The notes beneath the pieces are model-generated. The model did no database searches and had not been told where the DNA came from. It was given only the letters and a program-made list of their open reading frames with translations. A DNA stretch of 64,000 nucleotides from Caryophanales bacterium (GTDB lineage: Bacteria > Bacillota > Bacilli > Exiguobacteriales > Exiguobacteriaceae): contig CABJAC010000001.1 in NCBI GenBank assembly GCA_902363455.1, positions 434,001 to 498,000 on the forward strand, in the 5' to 3' direction. Positions 8,122 through 17,568 of this stretch are shown one piece after another (position 1 is the first letter of the stretch; each line of letters starts with the position of its first letter). The position numbers and the translations under genes were made by a program.

Positions 8122-8889
8122 ATGCGTTTTGTAAAGCCGATGACAATCATCGTATTGATCAGCAGTTGTCTCCTGTCGGGATGCATGTCTGAGACGGAAG
8201 AACCTGTCGTGAAACCGCCTGCTGACGTTAAATCAGTAAAACCAGTTAAAGAAAAAAATGAGGTGGAGGAATTTTTAATCAAAGAGCCATCGAAAGATGC
8301 GGATACACCGGGAAAAGCGGCCGTCGAACAGATTCAACTGACATTTAAAAATGGACAAACGGCTGTCCCGACCGAAGACGATGTCTTGTCGGAAGCAATT
8401 CTCGGTCAAAAAGCGGTTGTCAGTCTGCATGCACCGGAAGGACAGAATGATTACATAGTTTTGTTCTATGAAAGGGTTAATCGTTGGACATTAACCGGGA
8501 TTCTTCCTGTGACGGGGCCGAATATATCCGGGCGTTCGGAATCACGTGGATTGAAGCTTCCGTTTCAAACGTTTAAGAAAAATGAAATGGTCTGGAATGA
8601 CGAAAAAGACGCTTCGACCACGTGGACGTTTACCGGGAAACAGTCTATTATCACAGTCTCGAAGCTGTCGCGGCAAACGATGGACGATAATCAATCAGCG
8701 GTCGTGACATTATCAAACGGAATTGAAGCATACATCCATGAGACGAAGCGGGAAGCCAGCTTGTCTTATCAGGACGGCGAACAGACGGTTCTCTTAGCCG
8801 GAAATGTCTCAGTTGCTAGTCTCAAAACACTTGCGGAATCACTGCCATCTGTGACGTCTCTATCATTTCCGTATTCTGAAACAGAATGA
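8122..8889 (+). CDS. Secreted lipoprotein of unknown function
   Basis: A 255-residue protein with a lipoprotein signal peptide: basic start MRFVKP, hydrophobic stretch, then lipobox LLSGC with Cys at about residue 21. A charged Lys/Glu linker (about 25-70) precedes a beta-rich extracellular domain. The end (WTFTGKQSIITVSK, then VSVASLKTLAESL) resembles the small C-terminal domains of anti-sigma-like or sporulation lipoproteins such as DUF4367, but this is weak. It stands alone, with AAAGGAGG before the start. Confidence 0.8.
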   Translation: MRFVKPMTIIVLISSCLLSGCMSETEEPVVKPPADVKSVKPVKEKNEVEEFLIKEPSKDADTPGKAAVEQIQLTFKNGQTAVPTEDDVLSEAILGQKAVVSLHAPEGQNDYIVLFYERVNRWTLTGILPVTGPNISGRSESRGLKLPFQTFKKNEMVWNDEKDASTTWTFTGKQSIITVSKLSRQTMDDNQSAVVTLSNGIEAYIHETKREASLSYQDGEQTVLLAGNVSVASLKTLAESLPSVTSLSFPYSETE

Positions 8890-8890
8890 G

Positions 8891-8950
8891 AAAAATCGCC
8901 CGTTTCCCGCAACTCCTGACAGAGTAGGTGAAAACGAGCGATTCTTTTTT
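8891..8950. terminator. Terminator between the lipoprotein gene and hisK
   Basis: AAAAATCGCCCGTTT pairs imperfectly with AAAACGAGCGATT, with A and T runs at the two sides; it lies between convergent genes. Confidence 0.7.
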
Positions 8951-8964
8951 ACATATTTAATGTC

Positions 8965-9759
8965 TTACCACTTCATGTCAAAATCAGCCCCGACATCTTT
9001 CGCCAAATGCGCATCCGATCCGTAAACGAGCGGAATGCCTAAAGACTGCGTGAGTTGCAGGAGTTCCGGGTAAGGATAGGAAAGACCGCATAACGGTTTC
9101 CGCAGTCCGGCCGTATTGAGATCAAGCGTAAAGTCCGCCTGACGGATTTTACGGACCGTCTCATCCAAGTTCGCCGGCGTCTGCTCAAGCGGATAGGCCT
9201 GGATGAACTTCGTCGGCAACGTCAGGTGACCGAGGCGTTTTGGCTGATGCGGACCGAGGTTCGTCATGACAAGTGCCTGGATGCCTTCGTAATAGCGCTC
9301 GTGGGCGGCTGTGACACTGCCTGTCGCCGTGACGATCTCACCAAAACTTTCCTTGCTGAAGTCGACCATATAATACCGGTCCTCGATCCAGAGGTAATGC
9401 AGCGACAGGATGCCGTCCGTCAGCTCGGGACCATACCGGGCGATGATGTCCCGCGTGCCGTCGACGTCATGCTCCCAGTAATCAAACTCCATTCCGATCC
9501 GGATGTCGATATCGTTTTTGTATGTGTCGCGTAACGTCTTCAGTTCTTCAATGTAGCGTTCGGCTGTCGCAAACGACATCCCGGAATCGTTATCGGGTGC
9601 CGGATCGACGAGTCCTTCCGGCAGCGGGGCGTGCTCGGTGAAGCTGATTCGTTCGAGACCTTGTACCAGGGCGCGTTCGATATACGCTTCGAGTGGATCC
9701 TTTGTTCCGTGCGGACAATACGGGCTGTGGACGTGACCGTCCCATTTGATCAATTGCAT
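8965..9759 (-). CDS. hisK: Histidinol-phosphatase, PHP family
   Basis: A 264-residue PHP-superfamily phosphatase that removes phosphate from histidinol phosphate, the step between HisC and HisD. Metal-binding motifs are DGHVHSPYCPHG (about 7-18), FTEHAPLPEG (about 40-49), the HYLW segment and YGSDAHLAKDVG at the C-terminus. It is transcribed divergently from the his operon, which has no other phosphatase (hisB here is the dehydratase only), so this gene completes the pathway. GGAGG lies 7 bp before the ATG. Confidence 0.94.
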   Translation of the reverse strand: MQLIKWDGHVHSPYCPHGTKDPLEAYIERALVQGLERISFTEHAPLPEGLVDPAPDNDSGMSFATAERYIEELKTLRDTYKNDIDIRIGMEFDYWEHDVDGTRDIIARYGPELTDGILSLHYLWIEDRYYMVDFSKESFGEIVTATGSVTAAHERYYEGIQALVMTNLGPHQPKRLGHLTLPTKFIQAYPLEQTPANLDETVRKIRQADFTLDLNTAGLRKPLCGLSYPYPELLQLTQSLGIPLVYGSDAHLAKDVGADFDMKW

Positions 9760-9807
9760 GACAAAACCTCCAATATGTTTTTTTCAGTACGAAAACAGGC
9801 AAAAGGA

Positions 9808-9837
9808 TTGACAATCGAACCACAAAAAAGGTATCTT
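9808..9837 (+). promoter_or_regulatory. Promoter of the his operon
   Basis: A perfect TTGACA (9808-9813) and TATCTT (9832-9837) are separated by 18 bp. Only about 50 nt of leader precede hisZ, too short for a T-box. Confidence 0.7.
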
Positions 9838-9890
9838 ATCGTTAAATAATTTAGCGTGGTACAGTGATAACAAGATAAAGGAGTGGCGAC

Positions 9891-10712
9891 ATGCAATCAT
9901 TTTCTACGATTCGACTCAAAGACGGGGCGACGGACTACGTCGGGCAATCAGCTGAACGCCTGCAACGTGTCATCCGCCAGCTCGAGGATGGGCTCGAACA
10001 ATCTAACTATACCCGATTAATCACCCCTTTAATTGAAGAAGTCGGTGGCCGGGAACAAATTCGGATGGATTTTACGACAAGTGTTGCACGGGCGCTCAGT
10101 GAGCGGGGCCGCGAACAATATAAACGTGTCTTTTACAGTGGTTCGGTCTTCCAGCCGGAAGAAAAGTTCCAAGTCGGTTTTGAAGAGCGGGGCGTCATTG
10201 CCGAGGTTGAAGCAATTCAACTCGGTGTCCGGTTGATCGAAGAATTGACAGGTAAAGAAGTGACGTTGTCGATCGGCGACGCCGGACTGATTGAACACCT
10301 GATTGAAACGCGGGTCGGCGACCACCATCTGCGGGATCAAGTGACACAGATGCTGCGGTTACGGAACGTCATCGAACTGAAGCGGATTGCCCGGGAACTC
10401 GATGATGCCTTGCTCGCCAAACTCCCGCTCTTATTTGGTCGGGAAGGGGCGGAACAGATCTTGCCGTATGTCGACGAAACCCGCTTAAATGCCGTCATCG
10501 ATTTAGCAGACGCGGTCAATGCCGATCTCGACTTCGGACAGATGGGGCTGCAGACATACTACGATGGTGTGACAATTCACGGTTTCATCGAGGGTGTGAC
10601 TGAGCCGGTGTTGGTCGGAGGACGATACGACCGGCTGTACGAACAATTTGGTCAGGAACAACAAGCGTTCGGGATCGGATTTTCCGTCGAACGACTCGCG
10701 GAGGTGCTCTAA
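9891..10712 (+). CDS. hisZ: ATP phosphoribosyltransferase regulatory subunit HisZ (short form)
   Basis: A histidyl-tRNA-synthetase-like protein without aminoacylation ability that pairs with short-form HisG to make the first, feedback-controlled enzyme of histidine synthesis. Class II synthetase features remain: LITPLIEEVGGREQIRMDFTTSVAR (motif-2-like), YSGSVFQPEE, and VLVGGRYDRLYEQFG with AFGIGFSVERL (motif 3). At 273 residues it is much shorter than the roughly 390 of B. subtilis HisZ: the part after the catalytic core is missing and inserts are reduced. The frame is open and ends directly at hisG, so this is a compact form rather than a broken gene. Confidence 0.9.
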   Translation: MQSFSTIRLKDGATDYVGQSAERLQRVIRQLEDGLEQSNYTRLITPLIEEVGGREQIRMDFTTSVARALSERGREQYKRVFYSGSVFQPEEKFQVGFEERGVIAEVEAIQLGVRLIEELTGKEVTLSIGDAGLIEHLIETRVGDHHLRDQVTQMLRLRNVIELKRIARELDDALLAKLPLLFGREGAEQILPYVDETRLNAVIDLADAVNADLDFGQMGLQTYYDGVTIHGFIEGVTEPVLVGGRYDRLYEQFGQEQQAFGIGFSVERLAEVL

Positions 10713-11321
10713 ATGCGGATTGGGATTACGAAAGGCCGGCTGTCGAAAACGACGGAACGGTATTTAAAAGAAGCAGGCGTCGAAACGTGGGGGGCGATCG
10801 AACGTGAATTGATCGTCAAGCGCGGCGAACATGAATTCGTCTTCATGAAAGGGTCGGATTTGATTCCGTATGTCGCCCAAGGCGTCCTCGACGTAGCCAT
10901 CACCGGCAGCGACATCCTGCTCGAATCGGATCAGGAATTATCGGAACTGGCAGAATTGCCATTCGGGATTTGCCGGATGTCGGTCTGTGCAAAAGAACCG
11001 TTGCAGTTCGAAGGCGGACGCCGGGTCCGGATTGCGACCAAATATCCGGTCATCGCGAAACGTTACTTCAGTGAACTTGGTGTCGATGTCGATATCGTGC
11101 CGCTGAACGGTTCGGTTGAACTGGCACCACTGCTCGGACTGGCCGATGCGATCGTCGATATCGTCGAAACGGGTGAAACACTCCGGGCGAACGGTCTGAA
11201 CGAATACGAAAAAATCATCGATATCAACGCCCGATTCTTTACAAGCGAGTGGACGTTGAAACGCAAACGCGTCGAAGTGATTCAATTACTCGAACAGCTG
11301 ACAGAAGGAGTGACTCGGTAA
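10713..11321 (+). CDS. hisG: ATP phosphoribosyltransferase catalytic subunit, short form
   Basis: A 202-residue short-form HisG that joins ATP and PRPP to make phosphoribosyl-ATP. It lacks the C-terminal ACT-like regulatory domain of long HisG enzymes and therefore needs HisZ, encoded immediately upstream with zero spacing. Family motifs: RIGITKGRLSK at the N-terminus, PYVAQGVLDVAITGSDIL and ADAIVDIVETGETLRANGL, the PRPP-binding loop. Its stop codon overlaps the hisD start (TAATG). Confidence 0.96.
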   Translation: MRIGITKGRLSKTTERYLKEAGVETWGAIERELIVKRGEHEFVFMKGSDLIPYVAQGVLDVAITGSDILLESDQELSELAELPFGICRMSVCAKEPLQFEGGRRVRIATKYPVIAKRYFSELGVDVDIVPLNGSVELAPLLGLADAIVDIVETGETLRANGLNEYEKIIDINARFFTSEWTLKRKRVEVIQLLEQLTEGVTR

Positions 11322-12538
11322 TGGCAACGACAAAAAACTTCAGTGTCGACCGTGAGACGGAGCAAGCCGTCCGGTCGATTCTGGAACAAGTGGCAAACGA
11401 CGGCGATGCAGCCGTCCGTCGCTATACAAGTGAATTTGACCGTGTTGATTTGACAGACTTCCGTTTGGATGAAACGAAGATTCAAGAAGCGTTTGATCAA
11501 GCCGATCCGAATCTGGTCGACTCGTTAAAACTGATGGCGACTCGACTCGTTGAGTGGCACGAACAAGAATTGCCGTCCGACATCGAGCTCGTCGAAGCGG
11601 ACGTCACCCGTCGCCAACGGTTTGTTCCGGTTGACTCGGTCGGGATTTATGTCCCGGGCGGAGCAGCAAGTTATCCGTCGACCGTCCTGATGAACGCGAT
11701 TCCGGCTAAAGTCGCCGGCGTCGAGCGGGTCGTCATGGTGACACCGGTCACTGGACTCGGCATGGAAGTATTGGTCGCGGCTAAAATCGCCGGTGTGACA
11801 GAAATCTATACGATCGGTGGCGCCCAAGCCGTCGCTGCCTTGACGTTCGGTACGGAATCGATTCAAGCAGTTGATTTGATCGTCGGACCGGGTAACCGGT
11901 TTGTTGCCGAAGCGAAACGTCAAGTCTACGGCATCGTCGGTATCGACTCAGTCGCCGGACCGTCGGAAGTCGTCGTCATCGCTGATGAGACGGCGCATCC
12001 GGACCGGATTGCTGCGGATCTCCTCGCCCAAGCAGAACACGATCGTGATGCGGTTGCGATTGCCTTTGTCCCGACGGAAGCAATGAAAGCGGACGTCGAT
12101 GCGAACGTTGAACGCCGTCTGCAACAGTTACCGCGCCAGGAGATTGCACGCCGGGCGATGGAAAACGGCGGTGTCTTCGTCGCTTCACTTGATGATGCGA
12201 TTGCAGAAGCGAACCGTTTGGCTGCCGAACACTTGGAACTCGCTGTCGCGAACCCGCAAGAGGTCGTCAAGTTGATCCGTCACGCCGGGATGATTTTCCT
12301 CGGACACGAAACACCGGAAACACTGGGTGATTATGTCGCCGGGACGAACCACGTCTTACCGACGTCCGGGACAGCCCGCTTTGCGTCCGGCTTATCGGCA
12401 CGAACGTTCTTACGTCACCAGACGATGCTCGAAGCGACACGGGAAGGTGTCGCTCGACTGTCAAATGCCGCGAAAACCGTTGCCCGGGTCGAAGGACTCG
12501 AAGCACACGCACAAGCGATAGAAGTGAGGGAAAACTGA
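11321..12538 (+). CDS. hisD: Histidinol dehydrogenase
   Basis: A 405-residue zinc- and NAD-dependent enzyme catalysing the last two oxidations, histidinol to histidine. Conserved stretches include VDSVGIYVPGGAASYPSTVL, VDLIVGPGNRFVAEAK, ADLLAQAEHD (metal and catalytic region) and GDYVAGTNHVLPTSGTARF. The start at 11321 overlaps the hisG stop and is preceded by GAAGGAG; an upstream in-frame extension would overlap hisG by 72 bp and is rejected. It is slightly shorter than the usual 425-435 residues. Confidence 0.96.
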   Translation: MATTKNFSVDRETEQAVRSILEQVANDGDAAVRRYTSEFDRVDLTDFRLDETKIQEAFDQADPNLVDSLKLMATRLVEWHEQELPSDIELVEADVTRRQRFVPVDSVGIYVPGGAASYPSTVLMNAIPAKVAGVERVVMVTPVTGLGMEVLVAAKIAGVTEIYTIGGAQAVAALTFGTESIQAVDLIVGPGNRFVAEAKRQVYGIVGIDSVAGPSEVVVIADETAHPDRIAADLLAQAEHDRDAVAIAFVPTEAMKADVDANVERRLQQLPRQEIARRAMENGGVFVASLDDAIAEANRLAAEHLELAVANPQEVVKLIRHAGMIFLGHETPETLGDYVAGTNHVLPTSGTARFASGLSARTFLRHQTMLEATREGVARLSNAAKTVARVEGLEAHAQAIEVREN

Positions 12539-13509
12539 TGCGATTACACCAAAACGAACGATTTACGGCACACAGCCCGGTTGGCATCGAGACGATCAAA
12601 CAACTCGTCGAGACGTTTCCAATCAATGAATATCCGGTCGAAGTCATCGATCAAGTCAAAGCATCGTACAGCGCCTATGCCGGTGTCCGTCCGACGCAAC
12701 TCGTGGCCGGGAACGGCTCCGACGAACTGATTGGTTATCTCTGTGCCCGCTATGCCGGTCCAGAGTCACCGGTCATCACCTCGCAACCGGACTTCGTCAT
12801 GTATCAGTTTTATGCCGACCGCGCACGGGCCGACTTCAGTAAAGTCCCGTTGCTCGACGGGATGGCACTTGATGTCGATGGACTGCTCGCTGCACCGGGC
12901 AACATCATCTTCCTCAGTCACCCGCATAATCCGTCAGGGATCTTGCGGAAAGAACAGGATGTCCGCCGATTGCTCGACAGCGGAAAATATGTCGTGATTG
13001 ATGAAGCCTACATCGACTTTGCCCTCGAACAATCGATGGTCGCTCTGCTCGACGAGTATCCGAACGCGATCATTCTCCGGACGTTGTCGAAAGCGTTTGG
13101 TCTCGCCTCCTTGCGACTCGGCTTCCTGATTGCCAGTGAACAGGTCGTCGCGGAAGTCGAATCAATCAAGTCGCCGTATAACGTCTCCGGACTCTCGGCT
13201 GCCGTCGGAATCGCCATCATGGCGGAGCCGGAACTCGATCTTGTCTTAGAAGAAACGTTTGCGAGCCGGGACACGATTGCCCGTCTGGTCGAACCGCTTG
13301 GCCGAACTTATCCGAGTGCTGCGAATTTTGTTTACGTTGAATACGACGAAGCTGAACGCTTCACTGAACGTTGTGCCAACGCTGGACTGCGGATCCGTTT
13401 GTTTGACGGAGCCTTCCGCGTCAGTTGCGGTTCGACGGAAGCGATGGAAATCTTAGAGAAATGTGTAGAGGAGGAACTGCAATGCGTCGTGGGACAAGTG
13501 AACGAGTAA
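12538..13509 (+). CDS. hisC: Histidinol-phosphate aminotransferase
   Basis: A 323-residue fold-type I PLP aminotransferase that converts imidazole acetol phosphate to histidinol phosphate. Visible are GNGSDELIGYL (cofactor phosphate pocket), SHPHNPSG, VVIDEAYIDF (Asp binding the pyridine nitrogen) and the Schiff-base lysine in TLSKAFGLASLRLGF. It is shorter than typical HisC (about 350-360) at the N-terminus, starting directly with LHQNE. The start overlaps the hisD stop (TGATG), and the gene overlaps hisB by 28 bp. Confidence 0.95.
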   Translation: MRLHQNERFTAHSPVGIETIKQLVETFPINEYPVEVIDQVKASYSAYAGVRPTQLVAGNGSDELIGYLCARYAGPESPVITSQPDFVMYQFYADRARADFSKVPLLDGMALDVDGLLAAPGNIIFLSHPHNPSGILRKEQDVRRLLDSGKYVVIDEAYIDFALEQSMVALLDEYPNAIILRTLSKAFGLASLRLGFLIASEQVVAEVESIKSPYNVSGLSAAVGIAIMAEPELDLVLEETFASRDTIARLVEPLGRTYPSAANFVYVEYDEAERFTERCANAGLRIRLFDGAFRVSCGSTEAMEILEKCVEEELQCVVGQVNE

Positions 13510-14063
13510 GTTCAGAATCAGAAATCAAGGTCGCGGTCGACCTGAGTGGCGGACCGGTTGAAATCAAGACAGGCGTCGGCTTCTTTGACCACATGTTGAC
13601 CTTGTTTGCCTTCCAGGCCCGGATTGGTCTGGTGATTGAAGCGAAGGGCGATCTCTGGATTGATGCCCACCATACGGTGGAAGATACGGCGATCGTTCTC
13701 GGAGCTGCCTTGACGGAAGCGTTAGGCGACAAAGCCGGTATCGAACGGTACGGTGAATCGCGTGTGCCGATGGACGAGACCCTTGCCTCGGTTGTCCTCG
13801 ACTTCAGCGGTCGTCCGTATACGGTGTTCCTCGCCGAATTCAAAAATCCGAAGCTCGGCGATTTTGATACGGAACTGGCGGAAGAGTTTTTCCAAGGCTT
13901 GTCCCGCAGTGCCCGAATGACGATTCATGCGCAAGTCCTCTACGGTTCGAATACGCACCACATGATTGAAGGACTGTTTAAGGCACTGGGGCGGGCTGTC
14001 CGTCAAGCGGTTGCCGTAACCGGTGACGGCGTCCCGTCGACGAAAGGACTGATTGACCAATGA
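13482..14063 (+). CDS. hisB: Imidazoleglycerol-phosphate dehydratase
   Basis: A 193-residue monofunctional dehydratase. The manganese-binding motifs are GVGFFDHMLTLFAFQA, DAHHTVEDTAIVLG and GSNTHHMIEGLFKALGRAVR. It has no phosphatase domain, so HisK (8965-9759) supplies that step. The start at 13482 is preceded by GAGGAGG 8 bp upstream and lies inside the end of hisC; an earlier in-frame ATG inside hisC has no binding site. Confidence 0.96.
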   Translation: MRRGTSERVSSESEIKVAVDLSGGPVEIKTGVGFFDHMLTLFAFQARIGLVIEAKGDLWIDAHHTVEDTAIVLGAALTEALGDKAGIERYGESRVPMDETLASVVLDFSGRPYTVFLAEFKNPKLGDFDTELAEEFFQGLSRSARMTIHAQVLYGSNTHHMIEGLFKALGRAVRQAVAVTGDGVPSTKGLIDQ

Positions 14064-14647
14064 TCGCGATCGTAGATTATGGTGTCGGCAATATCGCCAA
14101 CATCGAACGGGCGTTAAAAGAGCTCGGAGAAGCCGTCATCGTCACGAGTGATCTGGAATTGCTCGGACAGGCGGAAGCGCTCGTCTTACCGGGTGTCGGT
14201 GCGTATGCCCCGGCAATGGCCCGGTTAGAAGAGACGGGACTGATTGAGTTCTTACAGGAACAAGCGACGAAAAAACCATTCCTCGGGATTTGTCTCGGGA
14301 TGCAACTGTTGTTTGAATCAAGCGATGAAGACGGACAGACACAAGGGCTCGGTATTTTACCGGGAACGGTCGAAAAGTTACCGAGTGACGTCCGCTTGCC
14401 GCACATGGGCTGGCACCAGTTGACGAACCATGGAGAAGCCGTCTATTTCGTCCACTCGTACGGTGCTGTCTGTGAACCGGACTGGATCGTCGACTCGGTC
14501 GAATACGGACGACTCGTCCCGGCCATCGTCCAAAAGGACTTGGTGACAGGGATGCAATTCCACCCGGAGAAGAGTGGCGAAGTCGGATTGAAATTACTTA
14601 AGGAATGGAGAGAGACGACATGCAACTCTACCCAGCAATCGATTTAA
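14060..14647 (+). CDS. hisH: Imidazole glycerol phosphate synthase glutaminase subunit
   Basis: A 195-residue class I glutamine amidotransferase that supplies ammonia to HisF. The nucleophile is in FLGICLGMQLLFES (Cys near residue 80), the catalytic His/Glu pair in GMQFHPEKSG. It starts within the hisB stop (ATGA) and its end overlaps hisA by 28 bp, so translation is probably coupled throughout. Confidence 0.96.
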   Translation: MIAIVDYGVGNIANIERALKELGEAVIVTSDLELLGQAEALVLPGVGAYAPAMARLEETGLIEFLQEQATKKPFLGICLGMQLLFESSDEDGQTQGLGILPGTVEKLPSDVRLPHMGWHQLTNHGEAVYFVHSYGAVCEPDWIVDSVEYGRLVPAIVQKDLVTGMQFHPEKSGEVGLKLLKEWRETTCNSTQQSI

Positions 14648-15324
14648 TGAGCGGACAGGCCGTCCGGCTCAAACAAGGTGATTTTCAACAGCAGACCTTT
14701 TTCGGGGATGCGTTGACGATTGCGAGACGGTTTAAAGAAGACGGTGCGACAGCGATTCACCTGATTGATCTCGATGGCGCGAAAGCCGGTGAACCCCTTC
14801 ACTTGAGCCTGATTGCGGACATCAAAAAAGAAACCGGTTTGTTCGTCGAAGCCGGCGGCGGCGTCCGCAACATCGAAACGGTCGAAGCCTACGTTGGCGC
14901 CGGGATTGACCGAATCTTGATCGGCACCGTTGCGCTCGAAGACGAAGCGTTGCTCGAACAGATGATTGAGCTTGCCGGTGATAAGTTGGCAGTTGCCTTG
15001 GATGCCAAAGACGGCATCGTCCAGACACGCGGCTGGCTCGAAGCGAGTGACTGGACGCTCGAGCGGGCGATCGAACACTTGATTCAAAAAGGCATTAAGA
15101 CCTTTTTATACACGGACATCTCCCGTGACGGGATGATGCAGGGACCGGATGTTGACGGACTCGACCGCTTAAAACGGGACGGCGTTGAACTGATTGCGTC
15201 CGGTGGCGTGACGACGGTCGAAGACGTCGCCCGCTTAAAAGAGATCGGGATGGACGGTGCCGTCATCGGTCGTGCCTTGCTCGACGGTTCGTTGTCGTTG
15301 AAAGAGGTGCTTCGCGTATGTTGA
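14620..15324 (+). CDS. hisA: Phosphoribosylformimino-5-aminoimidazole carboxamide ribotide isomerase
   Basis: A 234-residue (beta/alpha)8 barrel that isomerises ProFAR to PRFAR. The two half-barrel signatures are seen: [16 protein letters not shown] with catalytic Asp8 near the N-terminus, and [16 protein letters not shown] with the second Asp. Phosphate-binding loops are EAGGGVR and [12 protein letters not shown]. The start at 14620 follows a GGAG and overlaps the hisH end. Confidence 0.96.
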   Translation: MQLYPAIDLMSGQAVRLKQGDFQQQTFFGDALTIARRFKEDGATAIHLIDLDGAKAGEPLHLSLIADIKKETGLFVEAGGGVRNIETVEAYVGAGIDRILIGTVALEDEALLEQMIELAGDKLAVALDAKDGIVQTRGWLEASDWTLERAIEHLIQKGIKTFLYTDISRDGMMQGPDVDGLDRLKRDGVELIASGGVTTVEDVARLKEIGMDGAVIGRALLDGSLSLKEVLRVC

Positions 15325-16067
15325 TGAAACGGATCATTCCTTGCCTCGATGTCAAGGAGGGGCGCGTCGTCAAAGGCGTGAAGTTTCAAAATCTGCGCGA
15401 CCTCGGAGATCCCGTCGCCGTCGCGAAATACTATTACGAACAAGGTGCCGATGAGCTGGTGTTACTTGATATCTCGGCAACGCAGGAAGGACGCGACACG
15501 ATGCTCGATATCGTCGAGCGGGTGGCGGAAGTCATCTACATGCCATTTACGGTCGGGGGCGGCATCAAGACACTGGAAGACGCGAAACGATTGATTCGCG
15601 CCGGTGCCGATAAAGTCTCCCTCAATTCATCGGCGTTACAGAACCCGCAACTGATTCAAGACATCAGCCGCTTGTTTGGTGTTCAGGCGACGGTCGTCGC
15701 GATCGACGCCAAGCGGACCGGTGATTCGTGGGGCGTCTTCTCGCACGGCGGTACACAAGCCGTCGGACGGGACGCAATCGAATGGGCGAAGGAAGCGGTA
15801 TCGCTTGGAGCCGGTGAATTGCTCGTCACGTCGATGGATGCAGACGGAACAAAAGACGGCTACGATTTGGAATTGATTCAACGTTTACGCGAAGTCGTCA
15901 ATGTGCCGTTGATCGCCTCCGGTGGGGTCGGGACACTTGAACACTTGGCGGAAGGGCTCGAAGCGGGAGCCGATGCGGCACTTGCGGCATCGATTTTCCA
16001 CGAAGCGACTTATACGATGCCGGAGACAAAAGACTACTTGAAGGCGAGAGGAGTCGACGTCCGATGA
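15318..16067 (+). CDS. hisF: Imidazole glycerol phosphate synthase cyclase subunit
   Basis: A 249-residue (beta/alpha)8 barrel homologous to HisA; with HisH it makes imidazole glycerol phosphate and AICAR. The catalytic aspartates are in [15 protein letters not shown] (Asp11) and in [13 protein letters not shown]. The phosphate loops FTVGGGIK and [12 protein letters not shown] are conserved. The ATG at 15318 overlaps the hisA stop; a second ATG 6 bp later is possible but lies too far from GAGG (15304-15307). Confidence 0.96.
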   Translation: MLMKRIIPCLDVKEGRVVKGVKFQNLRDLGDPVAVAKYYYEQGADELVLLDISATQEGRDTMLDIVERVAEVIYMPFTVGGGIKTLEDAKRLIRAGADKVSLNSSALQNPQLIQDISRLFGVQATVVAIDAKRTGDSWGVFSHGGTQAVGRDAIEWAKEAVSLGAGELLVTSMDADGTKDGYDLELIQRLREVVNVPLIASGGVGTLEHLAEGLEAGADAALAASIFHEATYTMPETKDYLKARGVDVR

Positions 16068-16387
16068 TCGAATTGAATTTTTCGAAGGGACTCGTCGCGG
16101 CCGTGATTTTAGATGAGACGACAAACGATGTCCTGATGGTCGGATTCATGGATCAGGCGGCTTACGACAAGACGCTTGCGACCGGACTCGTCACGTTTTT
16201 CTCGCGGACGAAAAACCGCCTTTGGACGAAGGGAGAGACGAGCGGGAATACGCTCGAACTACGCCGTATGTGGATCGACTGCGATCAGGACAGTCTGTTG
16301 ATCACCGTCAAAGCGAACGGACCGACGTGCCATACCGGCAATCGGACATGTTTCTATACAGAAGTGGAGGTGTCGCATGCTACATGA
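16064..16387 (+). CDS. hisI: Phosphoribosyl-AMP cyclohydrolase
   Basis: A 107-residue zinc enzyme that opens the purine ring of phosphoribosyl-AMP. The diagnostic metal-binding pattern [12 protein letters not shown] and the Cys pair in [12 protein letters not shown] are present. In many bacteria it is fused to HisE; here the two are separate genes overlapping by 11 bp. The start overlaps the hisF stop (ATGA). Confidence 0.95.
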   Translation: MIELNFSKGLVAAVILDETTNDVLMVGFMDQAAYDKTLATGLVTFFSRTKNRLWTKGETSGNTLELRRMWIDCDQDSLLITVKANGPTCHTGNRTCFYTEVEVSHAT

Positions 16388-16679
16388 ACTTGAACGTACA
16401 GTAAAAGAAAAAATCGCGTCACAAGATGAGGCGTCTTATACGAACTACCTGGTCAAAGCCGGGCGGGAAAAAATCGCCAAAAAGTTTGGCGAAGAGGCTT
16501 TTGAAGTCGTCCTCGCGGGCGACGACACCCTCGCGGAAGAGACAGCAGATTTGCTGTATCATCTGACGGTGTTGCTTGCTGATCGGGGTGTTTCGTTTAC
16601 GGACGTCGAAGCCGTCTTGAACGAACGCCACGGAACAAAGTCGACGTTTAAGGATCGACCGGATATCGAACAGTGGTAA
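16377..16679 (+). CDS. hisE: Phosphoribosyl-ATP pyrophosphohydrolase
   Basis: A 100-residue MazG-like all-alpha pyrophosphatase acting on phosphoribosyl-ATP, the second step of the pathway. The metal-binding signature KKFGEEAFEVVLAGDD followed by EETADLLYHLTVLLADRG is typical. It is the last gene of the operon, preceded by GGAGG inside hisI and followed by a terminator. Confidence 0.95.
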   Translation: MLHELERTVKEKIASQDEASYTNYLVKAGREKIAKKFGEEAFEVVLAGDDTLAEETADLLYHLTVLLADRGVSFTDVEAVLNERHGTKSTFKDRPDIEQW

Positions 16680-16682
16680 TCG

Positions 16683-16721
16683 AAAACTCTGCATTCCTCA
16701 AACGGGATGCAGAGTTTTTTT
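16683..16721 (+). terminator. Terminator of the his operon
   Basis: AAAACTCTGCAT pairs with ATGCAGAGTTTT, followed by a T run. Confidence 0.88.
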
Positions 16722-16848
16722 GCTGAAAAAAGTGGGAAAACAACAAAGGAAGTGTCATCAAATCGTCAGAACATTTTGATAGGCATTTAATAGAAAGCGG
16801 GCGTATAATCAAGAGCATAGTCTGTTTGTCCAGAAAGTAGGTGTCATC

Positions 16849-17568
16849 TTGATCACGAAAAAAGAAATCACGAAAACGATCAAAGAACAATCAAAAGAAA
16901 CAATCGAAGAGTTGCTTGCGAAAGGCGACTCGTTAAAAGAAGAGATTGCCAGTGCGATTACGCACGGACTGGGTGTTATCTTCAGTATCGTCGCTTTAGT
17001 ATTGCTAGTCCTGCAAGCCTCGAAGTCGGGCAGTGCCTGGAACATCACCGCCGTCAGTATTTTTGGCGCGACGATGATTTTACTCTACCTGTTCTCGACG
17101 TTGATGCACTCACTCATGCATACGCGTGCCAATAAAGTCTTACAGATCCTCGATCACGCGGGAATCTACTTATTGATTGCCGGGAGTTATACACCATTTG
17201 CCTTGATCACGTTGCGCGGACCACTCGGTTGGACGTTGCTCGGCATCGTCTGGGGTGTCGGGATACTCGGGATCATCTGGAAACTGTATTCGACCGGAAA
17301 ACATGTTTGGATTTCGAACGCCTCGTATTTGATTCTCGGCTGGTGTTGTATATTCGCCATCAAACCGATGTATGAAGCCCTTGGTTTACAAGGATTCCTT
17401 CTCCTGCTTGGTGGGGGACTCGCCTATTCACTTGGTGTCATCTTTTACGTCTGGGCACGCTTGCCTTACAATCATGCGATTTGGCATCTGTTTGTCCTCG
17501 CCGGCAGTATCTTAATTTTCTTATCGATTTTCTATTACGTGGCGCCGGCATCGGCACCGTTGTCTTGA
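16849..17568 (+). CDS. Hemolysin III / TrhA (PAQR) family membrane protein
   Basis: A 239-residue protein with seven predicted membrane helices of the PAQR/HlyIII superfamily; despite the name these are membrane proteins of uncertain function, linked in E. coli to membrane energy homeostasis. Family residues are ITHGLGVIFS, STLMHSLMH, LDHAGIYLLIAGSYTPF and the final NHAIWHLFVL, whose histidines form a metal site. An amphipathic N-terminal extension of about 35 residues precedes helix 1. The start is TTG at 16849 after AGTAGGTG. It overlaps the next gene by 4 bp. Confidence 0.9.
   Translation: MITKKEITKTIKEQSKETIEELLAKGDSLKEEIASAITHGLGVIFSIVALVLLVLQASKSGSAWNITAVSIFGATMILLYLFSTLMHSLMHTRANKVLQILDHAGIYLLIAGSYTPFALITLRGPLGWTLLGIVWGVGILGIIWKLYSTGKHVWISNASYLILGWCCIFAIKPMYEALGLQGFLLLLGGGLAYSLGVIFYVWARLPYNHAIWHLFVLAGSILIFLSIFYYVAPASAPLS

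Noticed and set aside
9838..9890. T-box or attenuator leader of the his operon
   Set aside because: The leader is only about 50 nt, with no terminator or His-codon run.
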